Counted from the first letter of the stretch, positions 15,757 to 24,467 are shown. The stretch is 64,000 nucleotides of DNA from Arthrobacter sp. efr-133-TYG-118 (GCF_030209755.1 NZ_JARVRH010000007.1:152533-216532); one strand, 5' to 3'. Program-made: numbers and translations. Notes: generated by a model from the sequence alone, not told the origin.

Positions 15757-16137
15757 CGTGGTCTCTTTCTCGGCGGGAAGCGCCGGGGCTCTCAGCGGTC
15801 ACCGGCTTCCGGGGCCGGGCGCACCCGGGGAGGCGGAAAGCGGTGGTTCGAGAGGGGTTGCCCGGCATTCTGTGATGGGGCGGTTGCTGGCCGTAGAGTC
15901 CGGCGGGCTTGATCGGCGGAAGATTTTCCTGCGGATCTGTAGCCAGTCTGGAGGATCGGGAGCTCAGGCACAAGTTGAAATGCCGAAAAAGTTGCCCGTG
16001 TCGGCGAAATTCATCCGACGCGGTCATCCCGCGGGAGCCGGTGTCTGGCTGTCCTAGGACCGGGAGGGCCACGCGCCGGAGCAGGTTTGTGCCCTAGTGT
16101 CGATTTGAGACCGCCGAGCTATTTCGAAGGAGTACCG
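15757..16137. other. 380-base intergenic region
   Basis: No open frame with a credible ribosome site lies here. It is GC-rich up to about 15900, then more balanced, and should include the promoters of the divergent flanking genes. I see no terminator hairpin, RNA gene or long repeat. A GAAGGAG ribosome site at its right end belongs to the epimerase gene at 16138. Confidence 0.35.
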
Positions 16138-17010
16138 ATGAGAATTGCAGTGACGGGTGGAAGCGGAAAACTGGGCCGGCACGTAGTGCGCCGGCTCAGC
16201 GGGGACGGCCACCAGGTGTTGAACCTGGACCGGGCGGGCGAGCGGAGCCCCGGTCTGGCAATTGTCGACTTGCGTGACTTCGGCCAGGTGCTGGATGTGT
16301 TTCTGGGGCTGGACGACCGGCACAGTGGCTTCGACGCCGTCGTGCATCTGGGGGCCATTCCGGCACCCGGCATCGTCCCGGATGTTGCGACGTTCGAGAA
16401 CAACATGCTTTCGACGTACAACGTGTTCCAGGCGGCCCGCCGGGCCGGCATCAAGAAGGTTGTCTACGCCTCAAGTGAGACGGTGCTGGGCCTGCCCTTC
16501 GACGTCGACCCTCCCTACATCCCGGTGGATGAGGAATACCCGGCCCGGCCCGAGAGCACCTATTCGCTGGTGAAGCATCTGGAAGAGCAGATGGCGATCG
16601 AGTTGACGCGCTGGGACCCCGAGCTGAGCATCGTGGGGCTGCGGTTCTCCAATGTCATGGACGTGGAAGATTACGAACGGTTTCCATCCTTCGACTCCGA
16701 TGCCAGGCTGCGGAAGTGGAACCTTTGGGGTTACATCGATGGCCGGGACGGTGCGCTGGCTGTGGCCCGGGCCCTCGAAAACGGCAAGCCCGGGTTCGAA
16801 GCATTCATCATCGCGAACGCGGATACCGTCATGAGCCGGTCCAGTGCCAGCCTGGCTGCTGAGGTGTTCCCCAACGTCAAGGTGATTAAGAAATTGGGCG
16901 AGCACGAGACCCTGCTCTGTATCGATAAGGCCAGGCGGCTGCTGGGCTTCGAGCCCGAACATACTTGGCGCACTTACCATTCGAACCGCACTACTCCCGT
17001 CGAGGATTGA
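16138..17010 (+). CDS. NAD-dependent epimerase/dehydratase family protein
   Basis: A 290-residue extended SDR. The cofactor motif TGGSGKLG is at about 5-12; VVHLGAIPAPG and the Ser region YASSETVLG are followed by STYSLVKHLEEQ, which carries the catalytic YxxxK (Y-S-L-V-K). The C-terminus has ...KARRLLGFEPEHTWR, as in uronate or sugar-acid dehydrogenases and GDP-sugar epimerases. A strong GAAGGAG site precedes ATG 16138. It is followed after only five bases by an aldo/keto reductase gene, so the pair likely acts on the same carbohydrate or carbonyl. Substrate unknown. Confidence 0.88.
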   Translation: MRIAVTGGSGKLGRHVVRRLSGDGHQVLNLDRAGERSPGLAIVDLRDFGQVLDVFLGLDDRHSGFDAVVHLGAIPAPGIVPDVATFENNMLSTYNVFQAARRAGIKKVVYASSETVLGLPFDVDPPYIPVDEEYPARPESTYSLVKHLEEQMAIELTRWDPELSIVGLRFSNVMDVEDYERFPSFDSDARLRKWNLWGYIDGRDGALAVARALENGKPGFEAFIIANADTVMSRSSASLAAEVFPNVKVIKKLGEHETLLCIDKARRLLGFEPEHTWRTYHSNRTTPVED

Positions 17011-17015
17011 GGAAC

Positions 17016-18050
17016 ATGATGCAATACCGCACTTTGGGCAACAGCGGCGCCGTTGTTTCGAACTACGCGCTGGGAACCATGACCTTCGGTGCCGAGGCCA
17101 CCGAGGAAACGTCCCGCGACATCCTGGACAGCTACGTCGCGGCAGGCGGCAACTTCATTGACACTGCCGATGTTTACAGCGCCGGGGTGTCGGAGGAAAT
17201 CATCGGCCGCTGGCTGGCCGAACGGCCCGATGCGCGGGACCGCGTGGTGTTGGCCACCAAGGGGCGCTTCCCCATGGGGACGGCGCCGAACGACGTCGGC
17301 ACCTCCCGACGCCACCTCACGCGGGCGTTGGACGACTCGCTTCGCCGCTTGGGCGTGGAGCAAATCGACCTGTACCAAATGCACGCGTGGGACCCCATCA
17401 CGCCGCTGGAGGAGACGCTGCGCTTCCTGCACGACTCCGTCAGCAGTGGCAAGATCGCCTACTACGGTTTTTCCAACTTCCTGGGGTGGCAATTGACCAA
17501 GGCCGTGCACGTGGCAAAGGCCTTTGGCTGGAGCGCACCGGTGACCCTGCAGCCGCAGTACAGCCTGCTGGTCCGTGAGATCGAATCGGAGATCGTTCCG
17601 GCTTCGCTGGATGCGGGCATCGGGCTGCTGCCATGGTCTCCCTTGGGCGGCGGTTGGCTCTCCGGCAAGTACAGGCGCGACGTGCCGCCCACCGGGGCCA
17701 CGCGCCTGGGTGAAAACCCGGAACGCGGCATGGAGGCGTGGCAGGCCCGCAACGACGATCCGCGCACTTGGGATGTCATCGGAACCGTGGAAAAGATCGC
17801 GGCGGATCATGGCGTCAGTGCCTCCCAGGTGGCACTGGCGTGGTTGGCGGACCGGCCTGCGGTGACCTCCGTGATCCTCGGCGCCCGCACAACGGAACAG
17901 CTGGCGGACAACCTGGCCGCGGCAGACCTGGAACTCAGCCCCGAGGAAACCGGCCGGCTCACCCAGGCCAGCCAACCGCGCGTCGGCGTCTACCCTTACG
18001 GCGCGATGGCCCAGAACCAACGCAGCCGGAAGATCGAGGGCGGCAGATAG
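17016..18050 (+). CDS. Aldo/keto reductase
   Basis: A 344-residue AKR of the YajO/YghZ-like branch, which reduces carbonyls with NADPH. The catalytic Asp and Tyr are visible in NFIDTADVYSAGVSEEIIG, the Lys in LATKGRFPMG and the His in LYQMHAWDP (His in place of the usual LYxxHxxD register). The C-terminal cofactor loop is SVILGARTTEQLADNL. Two ATGs, 17016 and 17019, follow the GAGG site; either may serve. It is five bases after the epimerase stop, making a two-gene operon. Confidence 0.9.
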   Translation: MMQYRTLGNSGAVVSNYALGTMTFGAEATEETSRDILDSYVAAGGNFIDTADVYSAGVSEEIIGRWLAERPDARDRVVLATKGRFPMGTAPNDVGTSRRHLTRALDDSLRRLGVEQIDLYQMHAWDPITPLEETLRFLHDSVSSGKIAYYGFSNFLGWQLTKAVHVAKAFGWSAPVTLQPQYSLLVREIESEIVPASLDAGIGLLPWSPLGGGWLSGKYRRDVPPTGATRLGENPERGMEAWQARNDDPRTWDVIGTVEKIAADHGVSASQVALAWLADRPAVTSVILGARTTEQLADNLAAADLELSPEETGRLTQASQPRVGVYPYGAMAQNQRSRKIEGGR

Positions 18051-18084
18051 GAGTCCATTGCCCGCGGGGCAGGACAGGCGTTGA

Positions 18085-18735
18085 ATGTGGCTTATGGTCG
18101 ACTGGGTTCTACTCTCCAACCTCGGCACCGCGCTCGGTACGACTGTCCTCGCCGTCGCGACGTTCATTTCCACGAGATCAGCCAACCGATCGGCGCGGCT
18201 CGCGGAGCGCGCCCTGCTGAATGGATTACGCCCCATCTTGCTGCCCTCCCACTGGTCCGACGCCCCTCAGAAAGTGCGGTTCATGGAAGGCAAGTGGATG
18301 GTGGTGCGCGGCGGCCATGCCACTCTCGAGATTAGCGATAACGCTGTGTATCTGTTGATGTCTGTGCGCAACGTGGGTGCAGGAGTGGCGGTCCTGCACG
18401 GCTGGCACCTGCCACCTGACGCCAGGGCTCCGCTGTCGCCAGTGGAGGAGTTCCACCGGCTGACCCGGGATATCTACGTGCCGGCCAACGACGCCGGATT
18501 CTGCCAGGTCGCAATCCGGGACCCGGAGTCGGCCGACTTCCGCAACGCAACCGCGGGAGCGGCCGGCGACGGCTTCACCGTCGATGTCCTTTACGGAGAC
18601 GCCGAAGGCTCGCAGCGCGTTGTCTCCCGCTTCTTCATCACCCCGGGACCGGCGGACGCGGGCCACGACGACGCCGACTGGCTGCTGATGGTCTCGCGCC
18701 ATTGGAACCTGGACTTGCCTGCCCCGCGCGGCTGA
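18085..18735 (+). CDS. Hypothetical membrane-anchored protein
   Basis: A 216-residue protein with one N-terminal membrane segment (VDWVLLSNLGTALGTTVLAVATFI) followed by an Arg-rich stretch (STRSANRSARLAERAL) that should face the cytoplasm. The soluble part has beta-rich segments, YLLMSVRNVGAGVAVLHGWHL and FRNATAGAAGDGFTVDVLYGD, and ends DWLLMVSRHWNLDLPAPRG. No catalytic motif is apparent. Similar proteins occur as isolated genes in Arthrobacter. It lies 34 nt after the aldo/keto reductase gene and may be co-transcribed. Function not recognised. Confidence 0.7.
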   Translation: MWLMVDWVLLSNLGTALGTTVLAVATFISTRSANRSARLAERALLNGLRPILLPSHWSDAPQKVRFMEGKWMVVRGGHATLEISDNAVYLLMSVRNVGAGVAVLHGWHLPPDARAPLSPVEEFHRLTRDIYVPANDAGFCQVAIRDPESADFRNATAGAAGDGFTVDVLYGDAEGSQRVVSRFFITPGPADAGHDDADWLLMVSRHWNLDLPAPRG

Positions 18736-18800
18736 GCCCGGAGTCCAGGCTCCGTGCGGGTACTCGTGCTGCCACGTTGCCGGACCCGTTCCCGGTGGTC

Positions 18801-19841
18801 CTAGCCGGTTTCACTTTGGATGCGGTCCTTGACGCTTTGGGGCATGGTCGAGCATGCGTCGTTGTCGGCGCGCTGGTTGGCATGGCTGTCGGCAGTGTCG
18901 GTGATGCCGATCGTCGCGACGGCCGCCTGCCATCCGCCCAGGCCAACGAGCTGCCGGGGGACCCAGACGTTTGCCGCTCCGTTCACAAGGTTCCACACAG
19001 CGGGGTTGACGCCTGTGCCCAGGTAGATGCCTCCGTTGCGGTCCCGTTTGACCAGATCCGGCAGTGGAAGGACGCCCATCAGCTGCGCGGACTGATAGTC
19101 GGTCATGTTCCACGGCGGCGTTCCGAAGTAGTACCAGCTGGCCGCGCAGACCCCGTACAGGTGGGGGCCGAACTGGGCATAGTTCAGGTAGAGCTCCAAG
19201 GTGCGTTGGGGGCTCAACGTGTAGCTGAACTGGGTTGCCAGGACGGCTTCAATCCCTTTGCGGACCGCGTTTTGGTCGTCCCAGAGGAAAATGTTCTTGA
19301 CCAGCTGCTGGGGGATGGTGGAGCCGCTGGGGTCGGGCTTTCCCTGGAAATACGCCTGTGCCCTCGCCTGGAGGTCTCCGACGTCGAAGGCCCCGCTGCG
19401 TGTGCCGAGCTGTTCGTCTTCATGGGCGATGGTCGCAGCCAGCAAGTGCCGGCTCATGTGGTTGATCGAGACGAACTGGTAGACGTTGGGCTCACCCGCC
19501 TCCAGCATGTAGGCGGTGCGTGGCGGGGTCACGCCCATGCTGAACATGAAGGCGATGATCTGGACCAGAACGAGTGGGGCGACCAGCGCCAGGAGGACCT
19601 TGCGGCGCCACTTCCGTTTGGATCGCTTAGCCTTCTTGCCGCCTTTGGGAGCCGGCTCCTGGGCCCGATCCGGCTCCGTCACGGCCCGTTTCACCCGGTC
19701 TCGCACAGGCCCTTGTGGCTCCAAGGGGTCTGGCACCGGGTAGCTGATGACTTTGGCGCGCGCCGGATCGGGGCGGCCCCCTGAAGGAGAGCTCGCGGGT
19801 TGCGGACGCCGCGGCGAAGTCGGTGGTTTTGGAATGTCCAT
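18801..19841 (-). CDS. Monofunctional biosynthetic peptidoglycan transglycosylase (GT51)
   Basis: A 346-residue GT51 protein that would polymerise lipid II glycan strands at the outer membrane face. A Pro/Lys-rich cytoplasmic tail of about 80 residues precedes one membrane helix (VLLALVAPLVLVQIIAFMFSM). GT51 motifs are recognisable but diverged: AHEDEQLGTRSGAFD keeps the catalytic Glu-Asp but lacks the usual Phe and His of EDxxFxxHxG; GSTIPQQLVKN, RKGIEAVLATQ and LELYLNYAQFG match motifs II to IV better. No transpeptidase domain follows. It is divergent from the lipid kinase gene. Activity may be reduced or altered. Confidence 0.85.
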   Translation of the reverse strand: MDIPKPPTSPRRPQPASSPSGGRPDPARAKVISYPVPDPLEPQGPVRDRVKRAVTEPDRAQEPAPKGGKKAKRSKRKWRRKVLLALVAPLVLVQIIAFMFSMGVTPPRTAYMLEAGEPNVYQFVSINHMSRHLLAATIAHEDEQLGTRSGAFDVGDLQARAQAYFQGKPDPSGSTIPQQLVKNIFLWDDQNAVRKGIEAVLATQFSYTLSPQRTLELYLNYAQFGPHLYGVCAASWYYFGTPPWNMTDYQSAQLMGVLPLPDLVKRDRNGGIYLGTGVNPAVWNLVNGAANVWVPRQLVGLGGWQAAVATIGITDTADSHANQRADNDACSTMPQSVKDRIQSETG

Positions 19842-19980
19842 CGGTCTGCCTTCGCTTCTCGTCCCGCGCGGTTACCCCTGGAAGGGGTAGAGGATGGCAC
19901 GAAAGTCTACCGGGCCTTGCTGGTTGCTCGGTTCAGCCAAGTAGCCTGGGTCCCAATCCCTCAGGGTACGGCGGAAGATT

Positions 19981-19994
19981 GTAAGTACACTTAC
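19981..19994. promoter_or_regulatory. Palindrome between the GT51 and lipid kinase genes
   Basis: GTAAGT and ACTTAC are perfect six-base arms around a two-base centre, 33 bases upstream of the lipid kinase ATG. Short palindromes of this kind are typical of TetR or similar operators. No cognate regulator is adjacent, so the role is open. Confidence 0.35.
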
Positions 19995-20026
19995 TGAAGT
20001 CATCACGAGCAAATATCGGAGCGGCA

Positions 20027-20926
20027 ATGACTTCTGCACGGACCTTTGAATCGATCGTCATCATTTTCAATCCCAACAGCACCGGGGACGCACGCAGACT
20101 GGCTGAGAGTCTCCACGGCGAGTTGGCAGATCTCCTCAGCTACCCAGTGGACATCAGGCTCCAGCCGACGAGCCACGCCGGACATGCCGTCGAGCTGGCC
20201 CGCGATGCAGCCCGCGGCGGCGGGGATGTATTGGTGATTTCCGTCAGTGGTGACGGGGGCTACAACGAAGTTGTCAACGGTGTGATGCAAGGCGGCAATC
20301 CCCGGGCCGTGTGCGCGGTGCTGGGGGCGGGCAATGCCAATGACCACCGGCGGAGTACCGGCACCCAGCCGCTGGGAGAAGCAATCGCCGGGGGCAGGGT
20401 GCGGAGCATCGACTTACTGCGCGTCCACACGGGCAAGGGATCGGACTCGGCCGTGGAGTACGCGCACTCCTATGTCGGCTTCGGGCTGACCCCGGTGGTG
20501 GCGATGGACTTGGAAAAGGGCGGCAAGGGAGCCCTGAAGGAAATGGTCTCGGTGATCCGGACTTTCTCGAAGTTTGAGCCCTTCGAAATATGCCAGGCCG
20601 ACGGCGCGCGCCGCAGCCTGGACAGCCTCGTGCTCGCCAACATTCCAGAGATGGCGAAGTACGCCACGCTTAGCGACGCGGACGACCAGCTCTCTGACGG
20701 AAAATTCGAAGTGATCGTCTTTGACCACATGCCAAAGTGGCGGGTCCTCTTGACGGCGCTGCGGGCAGCTACGAACGGCCTGGGCGACCAGCCCAGCGTG
20801 AGCAGCTACTCGTTCACTACCATCGAGCCCTTGAGCTACCAGATCGACGGTGAAGTGAAATCCGTCGACGCGAACATGCAAGTCAGGATCGAGTGCGCCC
20901 CGGCGGCTCTCTCCACCCTGGGATAG
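20027..20926 (+). CDS. YegS/DAGK-like lipid kinase family protein
   Basis: A 299-residue protein of the diacylglycerol kinase catalytic family. It opens IVIIFNPNSTGDAR (the NPxSG-type phosphate site), then VSGDGGYNEVVNGVMQ in place of GGDGTxNEVVNG, and VLGAGNANDHRRST where most have PxGTGND. These variants occur in an actinobacterial branch. The second half is the beta-sandwich domain with DGEVKSVDAN near the end. It should phosphorylate a membrane lipid or isoprenoid-like alcohol, but the acceptor is not evident. ATG 20027 has a GGAGCGG site. It is divergent from the GT51 gene. Confidence 0.85.
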   Translation: MTSARTFESIVIIFNPNSTGDARRLAESLHGELADLLSYPVDIRLQPTSHAGHAVELARDAARGGGDVLVISVSGDGGYNEVVNGVMQGGNPRAVCAVLGAGNANDHRRSTGTQPLGEAIAGGRVRSIDLLRVHTGKGSDSAVEYAHSYVGFGLTPVVAMDLEKGGKGALKEMVSVIRTFSKFEPFEICQADGARRSLDSLVLANIPEMAKYATLSDADDQLSDGKFEVIVFDHMPKWRVLLTALRAATNGLGDQPSVSSYSFTTIEPLSYQIDGEVKSVDANMQVRIECAPAALSTLG

Positions 20927-21021
20927 GAACGCGCGGGGCCTTGCCTACCAGTAAGCATGCTGATTAACTCAGAGGCGAAGCGCCAGACTGGCGTTGGTCT
21001 TCGTTGCAAAGGAGATGCACC

Positions 21022-21288
21022 ATGGGACTTCTCGCTTTTCTTCTGCTCGGCCTAATCGCGGGCGCCATCGCAAAGGCCATTCTTCCTGGAAAACAAGGCG
21101 GCGGCTTGGTGCTTACCCTTCTTCTGGGAGTTGTCGGGGCGTTTCTTGGTGGTTGGATCGGTTCCCTCGCCTTCGGTGGTGGACTGGGAAACTTCTTCGA
21201 TCTGAGGACCTGGCTGCTGTCCATCCTGGGAGCCATCATCGTGCTTCTGATCTTCGGCGCAGTAAGAGGACGTCGAAGCAGGGTCTAG
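21022..21288 (+). CDS. GlsB/YeaQ/YmgE family stress membrane protein
   Basis: An 88-residue membrane protein, essentially all hydrophobic, with three helices: LLAFLLLGLIAGAIAKAIL, LVLTLLLGVVGAFLGGWIGSLA and WLLSILGAIIVLLIFGAV, ending in a basic tail RGRRSRV. The Gly-rich pattern LGxVGAxxGG is the signature of this transglycosylase-associated/GlsB family, induced by envelope or osmotic stress in other bacteria. AAGGAG stands 6 bases before the ATG. It is convergent with the MFS gene and seems monocistronic. Confidence 0.9.
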   Translation: MGLLAFLLLGLIAGAIAKAILPGKQGGGLVLTLLLGVVGAFLGGWIGSLAFGGGLGNFFDLRTWLLSILGAIIVLLIFGAVRGRRSRV

Positions 21289-21403
21289 ACGCGGACGGCT
21301 CGGCGATGGCCTGTCCTGTTCTGACCAAACAGATTATGTGGCATGGGCGGCCAATAGTTTCCGGTTCAGCCAGAGCGGGAGGATCCTGTCCATTGTTCGT
21401 GAG

Positions 21404-22564
21404 TCACGCGTCTGGTGCCTTCATCCGCAAAGTCCCAGCGGCGGCCGCGGCCGCGACTACCGCGGCCGCACCGAGAAGTAACGCCTCACGGTAGCCGTGA
21501 CTCACGAAGGGCGTGACGATGAGGGGACCGAGAATCTGGCCGACGCTATATCCGGTTGTGAGAAGTGCGGTGGCGCGGGGGAACCGCAGGTGAGAGCCGA
21601 TGGCGAGGGCGAGCGTTGCGATACCCAGGAATGTCGCGCCGAAGAGAAACGCGGAAATAAGTGCCGGCGCTGCGCCCCCAAATAAGGCAGGAAGCGCGAT
21701 ACCGATCGCCTGCGCGACAAGTGCGGCAATCAGCAGTGTCGCTCGTCGGAATCGGTAGGCGAGCCAGGCCCAGAAAGCTGTCGATGGGAGGGCCGCCAAG
21801 CCGACCAGTGTCCAGGCGTTGGCGCCGGTCAAGCCCGGCGCCGACTGGTCGATCGCGGCTACGAGGAACGTCCCGGCGACGATGTAGCCGACTCCTTCAA
21901 GGGAATAGCTGATCAAGATGAGGACGAACCAGAGAAGCGGGCCTGGGTGCGTCGGCGTCACGGTCGTCGTGGAAACTGGAGGGCCGGTCTTTAGCGTCCA
22001 GCAGAGGGTGGAGAGAATTGCGGCCAGCACCGCAGAAGCAAACCAAGCAGCGTTCCAGTTCGACACGCGACCCAGCAGTAAGACCAGGAATCCGGATGCT
22101 GCGATCCCCGCCCCGACTCCGCCGAAGCCCCAACCAATTAGGTGGCTGCCGTACCCGTGGAGGCGTCTGAACATTGAGCTCGCGGCGACGATAAATATCA
22201 GCGCGCTGGCGACGCCCGCAACCAGCCGCAGCAACAACCAGTCAGTGACATTGTCGGTTAGCGGCATTCCTGCCAGGGTTACGGTGAGGACTACTAGTGA
22301 GGTCCGTAATGTGAGTGTCGACTGCAAAAGCCGCGGAACGATGATTCCGGCGATCGCGCCGAGCAGGTATCCGAAGTAGTTGGCGGTGGCGATCAGCCCG
22401 GCGGCCTGCTGCGACACGTGGGCTTGGGCGATCATGAGCGGCAGAACGGGCGTGTAGACAAACCGGCCAACACCCATCCCGACAGCGAGGGCAGCAGCCG
22501 CTTGTCCAACTACAATCCACGGCGACGAGTTGGGGCCTTTCGGGGCCATCTGCCGAGATTTCAT
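21404..22564 (-). CDS. YbfB/YjiJ family MFS transporter
   Basis: A 386-residue, 12-helix MFS permease. The N-terminus VGMGVGRFVYTPVLPLM is the hallmark of the YbfB/YjiJ branch, and GLIATANYFGYLLGA follows. Helices continue to a poly-Ala C-terminus (VVAAAAAAGTLRMKAPDA). ATG 22564 is chosen; ATG 22576 is also possible and neither has a strong ribosome site. It is third in a minus-strand operon after the VOC and muconolactone-isomerase-like genes, which is divergent from a LysR gene. It may export or import the aromatic or lactone substrate of those enzymes, but no substrate is known for this branch. Confidence 0.85.
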   Translation of the reverse strand: MKSRQMAPKGPNSSPWIVVGQAAAALAVGMGVGRFVYTPVLPLMIAQAHVSQQAAGLIATANYFGYLLGAIAGIIVPRLLQSTLTLRTSLVVLTVTLAGMPLTDNVTDWLLLRLVAGVASALIFIVAASSMFRRLHGYGSHLIGWGFGGVGAGIAASGFLVLLLGRVSNWNAAWFASAVLAAILSTLCWTLKTGPPVSTTTVTPTHPGPLLWFVLILISYSLEGVGYIVAGTFLVAAIDQSAPGLTGANAWTLVGLAALPSTAFWAWLAYRFRRATLLIAALVAQAIGIALPALFGGAAPALISAFLFGATFLGIATLALAIGSHLRFPRATALLTTGYSVGQILGPLIVTPFVSHGYREALLLGAAAVVAAAAAAGTLRMKAPDA

Positions 22565-22617
22565 GGCAAAGAACATGTGGAGTTTGCGCTTTTTATCGTC
22601 CGGACCCGCGATGCTGG

Positions 22618-22917
22618 TTATGCCTTCGCCGCCACGGGATCGTTCGGGTGTGGATTCAGTGGCGTGATCTCCACAGTCATCCACACGTGCAACGGAAGGG
22701 AGGCAAGGATCTGCTTGAGATCGGCCTCCGTGTCGGCGCTCCAGAGGCCGAGAGTGCGCCACTCGCCGGGCTCCGTGGGCGGCCTCCACAATCGCAGGAG
22801 GTGGCCCATCTGCGCCAGTTCGGCAGCGCGGATAGCCTCGCGATCCTTGGTAGCGTCGACCGTCGATTCTGGGGTTCCATGCGGGACGTTCGTGGTGAGT
22901 GTGGTGAGGAATTCCAT
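22618..22917 (-). CDS. Muconolactone delta-isomerase-like protein
   Basis: A 99-residue ferredoxin-like-fold protein of the CatC family. It opens MEFLTTLTTNVPHGTP, typical of muconolactone isomerases (MxFLVxMxVxxP), and ends with ILASLPLHVWMTVEITPLNPHPND, matching their oligomerisation and active-site region. An AGAAGG site precedes ATG 22917. True CatC acts in beta-ketoadipate ring degradation, but no catA or catB is nearby, so it may act on another lactone or only share the fold. It lies between the VOC gene and the MFS gene in one operon. Confidence 0.85.
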   Translation of the reverse strand: MEFLTTLTTNVPHGTPESTVDATKDREAIRAAELAQMGHLLRLWRPPTEPGEWRTLGLWSADTEADLKQILASLPLHVWMTVEITPLNPHPNDPVAAKA

Positions 22918-22939
22918 GGGACTGCCTTCTTTCTTGTTG

Positions 22940-23380
22940 TTAGATGCGGCCTGGGAGGCGGTCAGTGACTTCCTGGACGATCCACAGATTGCCGTCGGGG
23001 TCTTCGAAGGAGCAGAAGGACCCGTAACTGGTGCGTTCGGGGTCGACGCCGGGCTGTCGCGCCTCAATGGGGAACGGCGGACCGTGCCAGATGTCAGTCA
23101 CCTTGATGTCACGCCCGACGAGTTCGTGGTGTGCAGCTTCAATGTCGGACACGACGAGTGTGTTCACGGCTGAGCCCGGCTTGGCCGAGTTGAGACCTAT
23201 GCCGAAGTCGACCGAGGCTCCCGAGCCCGGCGGAGTGAACTGGACAATGCGCAACCCCTCCATTGGGGCGGCGTCCTCGTCGAGGCGCCAACCCAGTTGT
23301 TCGTAAAACTTCTTGGATCGGTCCGGGTCCGACACCGCGATGACCTGGACCTCGAGGTTCATCGGGATGCTTGCACTCAT
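22940..23380 (-). CDS. VOC family (glyoxalase-like) protein
   Basis: A 146-residue vicinal-oxygen-chelate protein. It begins MNLEVQVIAVSDPDRSKKFYEQLGW, includes VQFTPPGSGASVDFGIGL and ends CSFEDPDGNLWIVQEVT, the classic DPxGN motif with metal ligand region. A single protein contains the two beta-alpha-beta modules. The first gene of the minus-strand operon, it faces the LysR gene across 147 bases. ATG 23380 has AAAGGA upstream. The family covers isomerases, dioxygenases and resistance proteins; with the CatC-like neighbour a role in aromatic or lactone metabolism is plausible. Confidence 0.88.
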   Translation of the reverse strand: MSASIPMNLEVQVIAVSDPDRSKKFYEQLGWRLDEDAAPMEGLRIVQFTPPGSGASVDFGIGLNSAKPGSAVNTLVVSDIEAAHHELVGRDIKVTDIWHGPPFPIEARQPGVDPERTSYGSFCSFEDPDGNLWIVQEVTDRLPGRI

Positions 23381-23466
23381 GGCTATCCGTCCTTTCGGTC
23401 TTTGTTGGTTGCCGGGCGGGTGCCCTTTCTTTGAGTCAACCCGAGTGCCCGTCTGCCGTCCACGAC

Positions 23467-23480
23467 GTGTATCCGAACAC
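23467..23480. promoter_or_regulatory. Candidate LysR binding dyad in the divergent promoter region
   Basis: GTGT-N6-ACAC lies midway between the LysR gene and the VOC operon. LysR regulators usually bind such interrupted dyads next to their own divergent promoters. This is a short match and position is the main support. Confidence 0.35.
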
Positions 23481-23527
23481 TGGTAGGCCCCGCCTCTCAC
23501 CGGTCATCGCGGCGTAGAATCAATCCC

Positions 23528-24454
23528 GTGGAACTCCGGCAGCTCACCTACTTTGTCGCTGTCGCCGAGGAGTTGCATTTCGGTCGAGCTGCAGAGCGGC
23601 TTCGCATTGCCGGGCCGTCGCTCTCCCAGCAGATCATCAACCTCGAGCGCGAGCTCGGGACCCGGCTTCTCATCCGTGATCGCAGGCACGTCGAGTTGAC
23701 GCCCGCCGGCAGCGAGTTCCTGACTGATGCCCGGGAGGTCTTGGCCGCTGCCGCACGAGCGTTCGATCGGGCCCGCAACGGCGACCGGCAGTTGCCGCTG
23801 CGGCTGGGCTATGTCAGTTGGCTTCCCCCGGGGATCGCGACAATGCCCAACCTTCGGATCCGTATCGACGAGTGGGTCCTGCCATCCCACACCCAGGCAG
23901 CGCGGGTGGCCGAAGGCAGCCTCGACCTCGCCATCGCGTGGATTGAGGAGGCCGACGCTGTGCGGCAGAGCCTGGCCGGCGAACTTTTAAAGTACGAGCG
24001 ACTGCAGGCGGTCATGCCAGGCACGCACCACGCCGCTCGCCACGACAGTGTGCCAGCAGCCGAACTCACGGTCCTGGTCGATGTTGACGAAGCGTCCTGG
24101 GACTCGTGGAACCGCTACGCGTTGGCCTTCGCGGAGGCCAGCGGCGCGTCCGTCACACACATCGAGGACGGTGGCATTACCGGACCCGCATTCTTCGAAC
24201 ACGTGGCCCGTCTGAGGCGGCCAGTGCTCCAGTCGCCCAAACGTCATGCGGCACCGACGCCTCCCACGTTGACCCGTCGGCCTGTCACGTCCCCGGTACC
24301 GCTGTGGGCTTGGGATCTGCTGCACCGTGTGGATGACACGCGGCCTATTGTCACGAGCGCGATCCGAACGTTGATCGACGGTGCCTCGGCGGCTGGGTGG
24401 CGAGTGCCGCCGACCGAAACCCATTGGCCCCCAACCGTTGGAAAGCAAGCGTGA
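23528..24454 (+). CDS. LysR family transcriptional regulator
   Basis: A 308-residue LTTR. The winged helix is MELRQLTYFVAVAEELHFGRAAERLRIAGPSLSQQIINLERELG in outline, followed by LLIRDRRHVELTPAGSEFL and a coiled linker AREVLAAAARAFDRARNGD. The effector domain (about 90-300) is diverged, with few conserved motifs, which is common. GTG 23528 begins exactly at the canonical MELRQL start. It is divergent from the VOC/isomerase/MFS operon and is its likely regulator. It ends 13 bases before the convergent D-cysteine desulfhydrase gene. Confidence 0.9.
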   Translation: MELRQLTYFVAVAEELHFGRAAERLRIAGPSLSQQIINLERELGTRLLIRDRRHVELTPAGSEFLTDAREVLAAAARAFDRARNGDRQLPLRLGYVSWLPPGIATMPNLRIRIDEWVLPSHTQAARVAEGSLDLAIAWIEEADAVRQSLAGELLKYERLQAVMPGTHHAARHDSVPAAELTVLVDVDEASWDSWNRYALAFAEASGASVTHIEDGGITGPAFFEHVARLRRPVLQSPKRHAAPTPPTLTRRPVTSPVPLWAWDLLHRVDDTRPIVTSAIRTLIDGASAAGWRVPPTETHWPPTVGKQA

Positions 24455-24467
24455 TGGGTTTGCGCCC

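Noticed and set aside
15613..16072. Overlapping open frames in the region before the epimerase gene
   Set aside because: No ribosome site, mutually overlapping on both strands, and no recognisable protein content.
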